Assembly: GCF_048544455.1 (NCBI RefSeq)
Contig: NC_133534.1
Location: forward strand, 220,748,292 to 220,812,291
Direction: 5' to 3'
Origin: Silene latifolia
Taxonomy: Eukaryota; Streptophyta; Magnoliopsida; Caryophyllales; Caryophyllaceae
Length of the DNA stretch: 64,000 nucleotides
A model generated the notes under the pieces. The model saw only the letters and a list, made by a program, of their open reading frames with translations. It did not search any database and was not told the DNA's origin. Made by a program: the position numbers and the translations under genes. Positions 1 through 13,300 of this stretch are shown piece by piece. Position 1 is the first letter of the stretch. Each line of letters opens with the position of its first letter.

Positions 1-392
1 ATAAGCAAGAGTATAATAAACTTCAACTGCTTTTGCTTTGCGTCTTTAGAGTCTATGCAACATTGTTTTTTTTTTTTTCCAAAAGGGAATTTATGCAAGC
101 TACTACAATAACATAAAATTCAGCAGCTTCATCATTGAATAATTTCATAACAAGGATCAGACGATCTTACAATAAGTGGGTGATGTTATCTTAATTTACC
201 TGCACTTCTATTTTCATTAGCCTTGTAAAGGCCATAATTATGGAAAAACACTACTGCAACGATCTACTTACTACCAACACAACTACTTACTGCGAGAACA
301 CAACTTAACAACGGACTAATTGCTTTCTCAGGGCAGAATTTTGTTGCAAAAACCGATACTATAGTCCAGGCATTCACCAGCAAGCTCTTCAA
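1..392. other. 3' flank of the SPT6-like gene
   Basis: No coding region is visible. This lies just after the stop codon of the minus-strand SPT6-like gene, so it probably holds its 3' UTR and polyadenylation region. It is AT-rich with a T-run near position 65. No repeat boundary could be found. Confidence 0.5.
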
Positions 393-1354
393 CTACCAGC
401 CACCGCCAGATTTATCATCCCCACCACGATCTCCACCTCCCCAGCCCTTCCCGCCGCCACTGGTTCCACCACCTCCGCTGCCACCATCTCCCCATCCCCC
501 ACTCCCACTACCACTACCCAATCCACCTCCGTCATTGTTTTTGTTACCCCAGCTGCCACCACCACCACTACCTCCTTTACTACCACTATCTCCCCAACCC
601 ACGCTGGCACTGGTTCCACTTCCACCTCCTCCACTATTGATATTACCCAAAATGCTGTTGCCGCCACCCCCAACATCACTACCTCCGCTGCTACCACTAG
701 CTCCCCAACCTCCACTGCCATTACCTGTTCCACCTGGACCTCCTGCATTGCTTTTGTTACCCCAACTTCCACCCCCACTACCTCCCGAATCCCCACTGCC
801 ACTACCAGTTTCACCAAATCCTGCATTGTTCTTATTACTCCAACTGCCATTACCACCACCACCGCCTCCACTGCCATTACCTCCCCAACCCTTACCACCA
901 CTACTGGTTCCGCCTCCATCACCCTTCTTATCACCCCAACTACTGCCACCACCCCTCCCACTATCCCCCCAACCCCCACCGCCATTACCAGTCCCACCTC
1001 CACTCCTATTACCCCAACTGCCACCACCACTAGCACTGCCTTCTCCACTGCCACGAGTTCCCCAACCCCCACCGCCACTAGAGATTCCACCCCCTCCGCC
1101 TTCTGCACTGTTTTTATTACCACCATCACCATTACCTCCGCCGCCTCCCCCAGCTCCCCATCCTCCACCACTGCCACCACTTTTCCAACTGGTATTCCCT
1201 TCTTTGTTATCAGCGCTCCACTTTGAACCACCATACCCAGAATCTTGCTGATCAGGATAGCCACTATCTCTGTCACCACCACTGTATGAGTCTCTTCCAC
1301 GTCCACGCCCACGTCCGCGCCCGCGTCCGCGCCCACGCCCACCATCATATTGAC
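393..1354 (-). repeat. SPT6L tail exon, copy 5 of 5, terminal exon (962 nt)
   Basis: Begins GQYDGGRGRGRG like the cassette exons but runs on to the stop codon TAG (393-395) with about 16 tryptophans. It ends KSGGGW, matching the family's usual terminal tryptophan. It is probably the ancestral single tail exon from which the others were copied. Confidence 0.85.
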
Positions 1355-4300
1355 CTTCAAGAAAAAAAAATGTCAGTCATGTATCAAGCACAAGAAATAA
1401 ACAACAAAGCAATCATTATTGAAGCATCAACTGAATTTATGCTTCATTTTCTAGGGGTGGAAATTTGTTGAGAATGTGTTTGTCCCTAAACTATGATCAG
1501 CCCATATTTGATATTTCCAACATCTAAAAGAGTTAATCAAGAGTTGGAAATTAAAAGGAAAACCAATGTTGTTATTACCCCACCTTCAGCATCGTTGCTA
1601 GTACCCCAACTTCCAGCACCATTACCTCCTTTGCTGCTGCTATCTCCCCAACCCCCACCTCCACCTCCACCACCGTTTTTATTACCCCAACTGCCACCAC
1701 CTCCGCCGCTACTAGCTCCCCAACCACTACCGGTTCCACCATCTCCACCTTGTGCATTGTTTTTATTTCCCCAACTATCACCCCCACCGCCGCTGCTACC
1801 AATGCCCCAACCCCCACCGCCGCCACTAGTTCCACCGCCACCACCCCTCCAACTTGTATTCCCCTCTTTGTTATCGGAGTTCCACTTCGAACCACCATAG
1901 CCAGAATCTTGCTGATCAGGATAGCCACTATCTCTGTCACCACCACTGTGTGAGTCTCTTCCACGTCCACGTCCACGTCCGCGTCCGCGCCCGCGCCCAC
2001 CTTCATATTGACCTTCAAGTAAAGAGATGTCAAACATGTATCACACACAAGAATGAAAAACAAAGAAACCATGCATTATGGAAGCATCAACTGATATATG
2101 CTTCATCCTCCCAAAAAAGAAACCGGGGTGGAGAATTATTAAGAGTGCTTTTGTCCCTAAACTATAGTCAGACCATATTTCCAACATCTAAGAGAATTCT
2201 GAAAACCAAAAGTATGAACTGATGTAATCTAATGCCTCAGAAAGTAAAAAAGAAAACCAGTGTTGTTATTACCCCACCTTCAGCATTGTTGTTAGTACCC
2301 CAACTGCCACCGCTGCTAGCTCCCCAACCCCCACCGGTTCCCCCTCCATCTCCTCCACCGTTTTTATTACCCCAACTGCCACCACCACCACTACCACCTC
2401 CTCCACTGCTACTAGCTCCCCACCCCCCACCGCCACCCTCAGCATTGTTGTTAGTACCCCAACTGCCACCGCTGCTAGCTCCCCAACCCCCACCGGTTCC
2501 CCCTCCATCTCCTCCACCGTTTTTATTACCCCAACTGCCACCACCACCACTACCACCTCCTCCACTGCTACTAGTTCCCCACCCCCCACCGCCACTACCT
2601 GTTCCACCACCTTCACCTTCTGCATTGTTTTTCTTACCCCAAGTATCACCACCGCCGCCGCCAGAACCCCAACCCGCACTGCCACCACTAGTTCCACCTC
2701 CACCGCTTCCCCAACTGGTATTCCCTTCTTTGTTATCAGAGCTCCACTTTGAACCACCATAGCCAGAATCTTGTTGATCAGAATAGCCACCATCTCTGTC
2801 ACCACCATTATTGGAGTCTCTTCCGCGACCACGACCGCGACCGCGTCCACGACCACGCCCACGTCCACCTTCATATTGACCTTGGGGAAAAAAAGAGATG
2901 TTAATTGCGTTTCAAACACAATACTGAACAACAAAGCAATCATAATAGAAACAGCAACTGAATAAATGTTTTTATTTCTCTTAACAAAGGAGACCGGGGG
3001 TGGAGAATTGTTAAGAGTGCTTTTATCCCCAAACAATTGTCAGTCCATATTTCCAATACCTAAGGGGGCATTTGGTTTGGCAAAGGGAAAGGGAATGGAA
3101 TCACCAAAGGGAAACAAGGGGTAAGGAATCAAATTCCCTTTGATTAAAAACATTGTTTGGTTTAAAACTCAATAGAAAGCTTTAGTGCATAAGCCCATCC
3201 CAACCCACCCAGTGCCTCCACTCCCATCACAAAAATTACCAAAACCAACCACGTTGGCTCTCGTTCCTCAGACCTCAGGCCACCCAACTTGCACCATCCT
3301 CGGCTCCCATCCCCACCCTTGAAACACCTTTCCCCACCCCCTAAAAGGCTAAAACACCATATATGAAGTCAATTCCGAGTTGTTTGGTTCGCCGGCAGTA
3401 TGAAGGTCTATGGTCGGATAGATGGTGATGAGCAGTGTTCTGGAGATGGTGGTGCATGGAGTTCGGTAAGTAGAGTACTTAAAAATTCAGTAGGTGGTGG
3501 GGATGGGCTGATGGAGGTGTCGCCGGCATCGGTTGTGGGTTGTCGGCGTGTATGGTAGTAGAAGGGCAGCAATGCTGCGCTTTATGTGGTCGCAGCAGGT
3601 GTCGGAGTGGGATAGCGACAATGATGGTGGTGCGTATGTTAGGAGGTGATATGGATGAATGGGGAAAGGGAATGGATGTACAGGGATTGGGGGGTAAGGG
3701 AAAGATTGATTTCCTTAAACAAACACTAACAAAGGGAACCCTTTCCTTTCCTTACACTCCCAATCTCCCATACCAAACGCCCCCTAAAAGAATTCTGAAA
3801 TACGAAGTATGAACTGATGTAAGAATCTAATGCCTGGGAAAGTAAAAGGAAAAACAGTGTTGTTACCCCCACCTTCAGCATTGTTGTTAGTACCCCAACT
3901 GCCACCGCCACTACCTCCTTTGCTGCCGCTATCTCCCCAACCCCCACCGGTTCCACCTCCATCTCCTCCACCGTTGTTATTACCCCAACTGCCACCACCA
4001 CCACTACCTCCTCCGCTGCTACTTGCTCCCCACACCCCACCGCCACTACCTGTTCCACCACCTTCACCTTCTGCATTGTTTTTCTTACCCCAACTGTTAC
4101 CACTGCCGCCACCGCCACCACCAGCTCCCCAACCCCCACTGCCACCACTGGTTCCACCTCCACCGCTTCCCCAACTTGTATTCCCTTCTTTGTTATCAGA
4201 GCTCCACTTTGAACCACCATAGCCAGAATCTTGTTGATTAGAATAGCCACCATCTCTGTCATCACCATTATTGGAGTCTCTTCCGCGACCGCGACCGCGT

Positions 4301-7300
4301 CCGCGACCACGCCCACGTCCACGTCCACCTTCATATTGATCTTGGGGAAAAAAAGAGATGTCAATTGTGTTTCAAACACAATACCGAACAAAGCAATCAT
4401 TATAGAAGCAGCAAGTTAATAAATATTTTTATGTTCCAAGTTCTAACAAAGGAGACCAGGGATGGAGAATTGTTAAGAGTGATGGATAGTCAGTCCATAT
4501 TTCCAATACCTAAAAGAATTATGAAATCCACAGTATAAACTATAAAACTATGAACTGATGTAAGAATCTAACGCCTCGGAAAGTAAAAAGAACAGTGTTG
4601 TTACCCCACCTTCAGCATTGTTGTTAGTACCCCAACTGCCACCGCCACTACCTCCTTTACTGCCGCTATCTCCCCAACCCCCACCGGTTCCACCTCCATC
4701 TCCTCCACCGTTGTTATTACCCCAACTGCCACCACCACCACTACCTCCTCCGCTGCTACTAGCTCCCCACCCCCCACCGCCACTACCGGTTCCACCGCCT
4801 TCACCTTCCGCATTGTTTTTCTTACTCCAACTGTCACCCCCACCACCGCCGCCACCATCGCCAGCTCCCCAACCCCCACCGCCACCACTAGTTCCACCTC
4901 CACCGCTTCCCCAGCTGGTATTCCCTTCTTTGTTATCAGAGCTCCACTTTGAACCACCATAGCCAGAATCTTGTTGATCAGAATAGCCACCATCTCTGTC
5001 ACCACCATTATTAGAATCTCTTCCACGTCCGCGTCCGCGTCCACGCCCGCGTCCGCGCCCACGTCCACCTTCATATTGACCTTGAGGGAAAATAGAGATG
5101 TCAGTTGTGTTTCAAACACAATACTAGCAACAAAGCAATCATTATGGAAGCAGCAACTGAATAAATGTTTTTTATCTTCTAAAAATGAGACCCGGTGTGG
5201 AGAATTACTGAGACCGCTTGTCCCTGAATTATGGTCAGTGCATATTTCCAACATCTAAAAGGGTTCTGAAATCCATAGTATGAACTGATGTTGAAATCTA
5301 ATGGCACCGAAAGTAAAAGGATAACGAATGTTCACAGGTTTATCAAACCATTCGTTAGTCGTGAAAGTAAAAGCAAAGCAAATGCATCTATCTACAAAGA
5401 AATTAGAAAGAAATCCAGAGAAAGTCAGTCATACTTAATCCACGGTGATTACCTGTCCTACCCCCACCATCATTACCACCAGAGCCACTCCATCCACCAG
5501 ATGCCGCAGCTGACTGTGACTCATGGATGGGATCATTAATGTGCTGTTGAAAATATGCCATTAGCCTATTAACATCCTCAAATATCTGTTTGCGGAATTT
5601 TAATCCCTTGGGGTATAGACCAATATACTCATGATGCGGATTGGAACTTCGTATGTACGTGAGAATAAGAGCACCAGGATGCTCGTGAGAAATCCCAAAG
5701 GAATAAGCAATCTTCATTGGGTTTTCCAATTTTTCAGCCCTAAGGATCTCATCAATTTCTGCTTTTGTCCCCATCTTGAATTTCCGATAATTCAGAACTG
5801 CCTTCAGATGTCCAACTAATGGATCGACGTAACGATGCATAACCTGCAAACCCATAAGCAAATGTAACGAGACCACTTCACAGTAAAAATCCAGTCCTTA
5901 TTGAAGAAAAACAACGTGCAAGAATATTCCATCATCGCCAGCTATTCAACAAAAATGAGATGCATCATCTCCAGAGGGAGACGTGAGAAGAATTGATTGC
6001 CATAAATACACAATACAAACCTCATCCAAATCTTCGAAAGTGTCCTCTCCAATTTTCAGAGTTTTCCCAATGCGAAGCAAGCTTGCGATATCTTTGTGGT
6101 CTTTCCCGCCCTCAAGTATATCCTTGTGAGCATATACACCATCATGGATCTTAAGAGTTAGTGTCAAATAAGATGGGCCTCGAGAACTTGGGCGAATCAG
6201 GCTCTCGCCAGGATCCTTGCCGGCTAAAAACTGTACATCGAGCAAGTGGAGGGTGATAAGCACTAGCAATGAAACTAAAAAAGGGATACATTTAGATTTG
6301 ATTCCATATGCAGAATTACTGTCCCAAAAGCAAATAACATAAAAATGGACAACTTAACAGCCATATCTGAAAGTGCATCTTAAAATTGAACATGAACATC
6401 AGAACATCTTTATAAAGAACTTGGAAAGATAATCAAGTGGTCGATTGAATGGCAAACACTTTATTTTGTAACCCAGATATCCGAAACGGCAAACCAACAG
6501 AAAATGGGAGGGGTCAACCATATAAAAGTTCGTTATATGCATTTCTACCTCCATTGCTTCATCAGCTGTGATATTCCGAAAGTGAGGATGAACAATCATC
6601 CTTGACTTGAAATGTTTCCTTGCAAGCTCCTTCTCTCTACGAGCCTTTTCTTGCTCACTTCGTAAGCTGCTCTGGTCTTCATGATAGTAAGGATCCAGGG
6701 TTTCTGTACTTTGTTGCCTCTTTCTCATATCCTGCTCTCTGCAGGTTAGAAACACCTGATATCTGTCTTTCAGGATTGACTTGATTTTACAAGTAAGAAC
6801 ATCCCCTTCGTGCAACTTCTCAGTCAAATCAGAATCCCCACAATCATCCGAATAGTCTTCCCTAGTGAGCATACCAGATAATCCTAATTCAATGGAGCAA
6901 ATTGCCCTCTGTGCTTGCACCCTGCGAACAGTAGCTTTGACAATACGCCCTTCACCAAGACTACCATCATTTTCACCAGAAATCAAATGAAACTCATCAT
7001 CTTGGCTAAGCTCTTCATATGGCTTACGCCAGTCTTGAAACCCTTGAATCATCTCCAGTTTTATGCCATGCAAGGTCTCAATCTTAGACATGCGATCAGA
7101 ATCTTTAGCATATTCATCAACACTAAAAGATACTAGAGCACTTGGTCTGTCCCTAAGATTTTCAATTGTCATCTCAAATGCATCATCATCATCTTCCAGA
7201 TTGTCATCACCAGCAATTGCCTTGTATATGTCTTTTGCCATTTCTTGTGCGAGAGAATAGGACTCCGGATGTATTCTTGTATCATCCAAGATATCAACAA

Positions 7301-10300
7301 ATTGGTTGGCACTAACAGCTGAACCACTGCGTCTAATACGCAAGAAACCGGCAGCGCTAATGAATACCTGTCTTCCAAGTCCATGACTAGTCAGCAAGTC
7401 TTTTCGTGTCACAATTGCCCCGGCCCTGACCAATGACCTATGTAAGGAAGCTGCTTTCCTGGGCCCAAGACCCGAGATGAATTTCAGTGGGGCAAACAGC
7501 CATTCATGATTTGCAGCCAAATTTAGATCAAGGCCCACCTGATTAGTAACATCAACCATTATCTGTTCCACCATCTCATATTTCTCATCAGCATTCAGAA
7601 AGATCTCAAGAGGACTAAATTTCCATGACAAAATTTCCTTTTCTGTACCACAAAGTGCAGCAACCATAGCTAATGGATTCTGAATATAGCGTCCCAAAGC
7701 AACTGCTCTTTTCACAATGCCTGAGAAAAAATAATAAATAGGTGACTCCAACTTATGAAGAGTAAAACAAAAAGTAGTTCACATTATCGATCTGCTATAT
7801 ATACCTTGCTGACCAGGGATCTGTTCAGACGATGCATGAGAATTTTCATATACACGAGGCAAAGATTCATCTCCATAGAGAACACTCAGCCCGTCCATGT
7901 CATGACCCATATCTCTAGGATTTTCTTCAACCATCTTAAAAACAATCTAAGAGAAGATAAGTATGAAACAGGTTAGTGAAAATTACCCAGCTAACAAAAA
8001 CAGAACAATCAATCAATTGATAGTAATATTTTCATCACTAGACATTGCAGACAGCTTCATTTTTCATGGATCACAAAAGCATGAAGTTACCTAGCAAACC
8101 TAACAATATCCTTAGCTTTAACACAAGAGCAACAATATAAACACAACAAAGCCTTCTTATATGATTTGACATAGGACGATATCATCAATGTGAGGTGGTA
8201 AAACAAGAAGAAGAAAAAACACCAGTAAATCACATCAAGATTGGCTGACAAAATGATTGTCAACAAAGGAAAGCGAAGGACAAAGAACATATTGACCAAA
8301 TGTGAAGAAAAGAACCAAGGTAACGAAAACCCAAAAAGAAAAGTAGTTGAAAAATAATGGGAAAGATAACAAATAAGAAATTCAAGTGAACCAAAAAAAA
8401 TTAAACAAATATGTCACTAGCCATTGAACAAGGTATCAAGCAACGACCCCCATCAACCTTTTTACCTCCTTATCTCCAAGACTCCAACCATAACTCTTTA
8501 GTTTCCAACCTTCACATATTTAATCCACCCAATATCTAGCGCCTTCTTGTCCCACATAGAAATGTCATCTTCCTTTCTTTAATACTGGTGCCTTTTGCAT
8601 CCCTTCTACCTTGTATATACCGTTTATACTTCCTCCATTTCATGGTTTTCTTCCCATTTACTTTTTCATGGTCTCCACTGCGCCACTTTGACCATATATA
8701 TTTGTATTATATATTAGGAGTTTTTTTTATTAGTGTATTATTTTGTGAAAGCTTTTTCCTTAATATAAATGTAAATATTTTAGTATCATATCATAATATA
8801 TTTTAATGTATTGACGATCCAAGTATTGCAACTTTGACCTCTAAAAGCAAATGGGAAGAAAATCATGAAATGGAGGGAGTAAAATTTATTGCCCCTACAT
8901 TTCTAGGTTATAACATTCTTGCTTTGCTCACCTACTTGTTCCACCAACAGTTCCAAAGGTGGCATGCTTCCTACAAATTTTCCTACAATTATATTAATAT
9001 CCATGCTACTGAACAAAATACAGGTTATGGCCATATTAGCTAAGCATTTACGTTGTTTTTTCCGTTAACTTTCACCACTTGATCATAGAATCTACTCATG
9101 GCCTTCGCTACCTAGAAAATAATCTGCCAGGAAGCCAAGTCTCATGTCTGACAGATATCCATGTTACTCTCACTAGGGATCACCTTCTAATCCCTTCAGC
9201 TCTGACAGTAATCCTTACTAATTAGATTCGATGTGACTGGTAATAATTCTACTCCTATATACACCAAGGGTGTCATTTTTTGGGTGAAAAAGCCATACAC
9301 CCATGCGAAATTTTGGACACCACTTTGTGCTTTATTCTTCTTCCAAATTGAGTGCCCTCAGAACCACCTTGACTAGAGCTCCCATGTCGAATGAGATCAT
9401 AGCCAAACACGCAATAAGTTAGGAAAAAAATAATTAGTCATCATTTCACAAGCCTTACATATAAAAACCTCAAAGAATTCTAAGACAATGAAATGCCAAA
9501 AAGCCATTCCGTCAAATGAAAGCAAAATAGATCTCCAACCCTTCCATAGTTCCATGCGACTGGCTATGGTGGATACAAAAGAAATTTTTTTCTGGTGGGC
9601 CCTTTTAAGGATGTTAAAAAACATAACTTGGTTATTTTTAGTTCAAAGAGCACCCAAATGGACAAAAATACATAAGAAAATAACCAGACACCAAATAATG
9701 TACATCTGCTCTATGAACTATTGGACTGTTTATAACATTCAAAGACCGTGTAATCATACTTAGACAACAAGGCATAAATGGCAAGGAGAAGCACTAACTA
9801 ATCTTCCCAATCTACATACTCCTTAGAACTAGGTCACAATTTTACAAGCAGTTAAGCAAAACATACCTCATAAATATTTTCCTTCAGCCTGGTGCAGGAA
9901 AAGTTCGTAGCACCCAAGACCACCACCTCAGGTTGGTGTTCTGTCATAAACCTCAAAAGATTTTGCTGGTCATGTTTTTTACGCTGCTGATCAGTGACAT
10001 TTTGAGACTTCAAGCTTATCGATCCAGCCTCTAGTACATCAACGATCTCTCCAAATGTATCCAACATCACAAACGTGGTTGTTGGTTTTCCTGGGCCCCA
10101 ACAACAAGCCATGACCCTTGGAGCCACCTCACCATCTGACCTAATCTCACTCTCCTTGCGCCGATATGGAGCCACAGATACTTTATCCCACAACCGTTTG
10201 CCATATTCCATTAGCAACCAGTTCTTTGACCTGCTGGTCAACAGCAATCTTGCTTCCTTTTCAAGTGCAGGCAGTATAATTTTTAAAATAGCATCTTCTA

Positions 10301-13300
10301 ATATTAGCTTCCTCTGTTCATCCCACAGTTGATTAGAGCTGCTCTTACCACAGCTAAGGTACTTCTCCTGAGAGTCGGTCATCAATTTACTAAGGATTTC
10401 ATCTGGCAGTTTTATAGTGACTTGCAGAAGCTTTTCTGCTTCTGCCTTTTGTATAAGGAGCCATTGTGCATCCTCGAATTTGTTCAATGGTTTGTTGCGT
10501 AACCATTTCACACCTGCAAACTGATGGAAAACATCTATGACAGTGTTCCCATTAGTTGTAGGACATGTTGACACCACCGCATTGTCAAAGTATACACTCC
10601 GAAAATGTTTTTTCACACGAGGCTCGCAACTTATCTCAACTGCTACCTGAAATAGTCACAATCTAATTAAAATACAGCAGAAAGTGAAATTCAGTAAGAC
10701 ACATACAAATTTTTCAAATACATACCATGTGCCTTGCACCTTTTAACACACTTTGAGGTGAGTCAAACTCAGCACAGGTAAAATTTGAAGCCACTTCTTC
10801 TGGTGTTTCCTTCAAATCATCTGATTCATCCCCTTTCTGTAGGTTAAAAATATAGTCAAAGGAGCGTAACCAAAATCCAAATGACATATTTACCAATAAT
10901 GAAACTCACCGTTGCAACTAAAGAGATCTGCAATCCAAACTGCTCAGAACTACAGCCAAACTTGCTGGCAACCTCCCATAAACCAGCTTTATTGCACACA
11001 CCATAATGGGATTTTCGCTTCGGTATTTTAAATTTCCCCTCATCCACTCCGGCCTCACCAGGAGAAAAATGCAAATTAAACTTTGAGTCAACATCATCAA
11101 CTTCTCTTTCAGATTCTGCTTGATCCAGCATATCAACAATTGACACAAAGAGTTGCTTGTTCAAACTGAGTCTAGTGTCATCATATATTCTGCGAGATTC
11201 TTCCTCAAACCTCTTATTGTAGTAGGCCAAAAGAGCGTTCTTTCGCTTTTGAAGAAGAAGCCATTTTGTATCCAACTCTCGGACAGCCCAAAGCACCTGC
11301 AGAACCAATTTTTAAATTTACTCCAGCATGATAAATGCGTAAGAACTACAATAATAGGGTATATTTACAAATTGCATATTACCTTGTGCCACTTCAAAGA
11401 AGGTTTCTCACGATTAACATAATCACCCGTTTCAGGGTCCTTCAATAAACTCGAAATGTTTTCCTTGCGGTACATAGCAATGAAAGGGAGCTACAAGACC
11501 AAAACGACAAGGGTAAGCCATCAACTGATACAAGAAGAAACTAAAGTACAGAAAAGCCACTACTCACATCAAGCTTCTGAACATGAATGAAGTTCAGAAA
11601 ATTGCTAATATGATCCTCCAACTCTTCAATCTCTTGTTCCCCAAGCGCAGGCATCTTAACAAGTACAGCAGATTCCAGCTGCTTCCTAATCCATGTGGCC
11701 TCTGCTTTAATGTCACCAACATCTAAGGAAGGAGGACCAGTACTCCTTTCAGACATCTGTCAAATAAGAAAGAACAGGTTTCATGCAATTTGGTGGTTGG
11801 AAAGGAATCTGAATCAAAAATAATGACCTCATTAAACAAGGTTAAAGCAAGTTCACGGATGCAAGTATGTAACTAACCTGGATTCTCTCTGGTATATCAT
11901 TTTCCCTGATTTGATCATCAGTCTCGGTCATATATTTCTTTATGAGGAGTGACGGCTCAAACTCATCTTCAAGCCTTCTTTCACCAGTCTCATCGTATCT
12001 CCTACCTCGGTCACGGTTTTCTCGCCGCTGATTAAGAAGATCCTCAACATCTCCAAAGATCTCATGGGCTTCCTGAATACCAGATGATGAAACTCCAGTT
12101 GCTTGTCCAGACTTCTTAACAATCTGGCGCCTAAATGTCACTCAGTGAAAGTCAAACACAATACGGTCAAAGACAAATACAGGCAATAAAAAGTACTCCC
12201 TTGGTCCCAACCATTTGTTTACCTTTGATTAAAATACTCCTCACAAAGAGAAATAAATGATTGAGATGGAGGGGTAGAAAATAATCTCATACCTCACGGA
12301 GGGGCCCGTCTCGTCTATATCTTCCACAATAAAATCTGCCATATCATCCTCATCATCCATATTGCCATCATCCTCATCATCATCACAAAACCCAGAATGC
12401 TCCACCTCAGGTTCCCCTTTGACTTTCTTCAATCTCTTAAACTTGTTTTCCTGTTAAAATCCAAAACCACATTCAGCAGGAGGGGGAAAACAGAGAGAGG
12501 TGAAGATACATACTGCATTACCCATCCAAATGGTAAAGTACAACACAATAAAACTTGCACTCACAGCTTCACGTGAAACAGGAATATTGGCTTCCTGGAG
12601 TAGTAATAAATCATCCTCGTCAAGTTGAAAATCCCTGAAATGAGTTAAAGAAGCTTTTGAGTGATTAGTAGAGATTTAATAAAATATTGGAAGTAAACAT
12701 TCACTGAGAATCAACAACTTCTTTCTCTTCTTCTTTTTACGCCTCGCTCCATCATCAGCCCTATCTTCTACAGGATCTTCTTCATCCTCTTCATCCACAT
12801 CGTCAACAATAAAATCATCCTTCTCATACTCATCCAGTCCTGCCAGAAAAAACTTAAGAACGTTGTCTCAACTCAAAGAATTTGGAGTCAACAACATACA
12901 ATGATAAACAATACATCAAAGCTCGATCAAAAATAACACCAAAGGTTCCGTAAAATGCATTACCAAAACATTAAAGAAACATATATCACCTTTGTACAGG
13001 CATCATCATATATGCTTGAAAGAACGCTCAAATCACTCTCCAACACTACCATTATCATTTTCACAATGAAGCTTACAGCAACATCGGTTCCAGATAAATG
13101 CAATACGAAAAAAAGTACTTGCATGCATCAGTGCATCACCTATACTTTGAATGCTCCCTCTAACAAAAGTTATACCACATTGAAATATAAGAAAGTTTTC
13201 ACCTTGCCACTCAATTCATGGGAATTCGAGCGTCACAGTCATTTTCCATCACAAATTCTTCAAAAAAAAAACATAAAACATAAACAAACACCAAGAAAAT

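Noticed and set aside
535..1251. Long proline-rich plus-strand open frame (and similar ones at 1493-1900, 2232-2762, 3830-4222, 4618-4962)
   Set aside because: These are the reverse complement of the glycine/WG codons of the SPT6L tail exons; the minus frame gives a continuous match to the gene.
389..1360. Valine-rich minus-strand open frames over the tail exons
   Set aside because: Out-of-frame reading of GGT/GGC/AGT repeats; the true frame joins in phase with the SH2 exon and ends in the family-typical GGGW.
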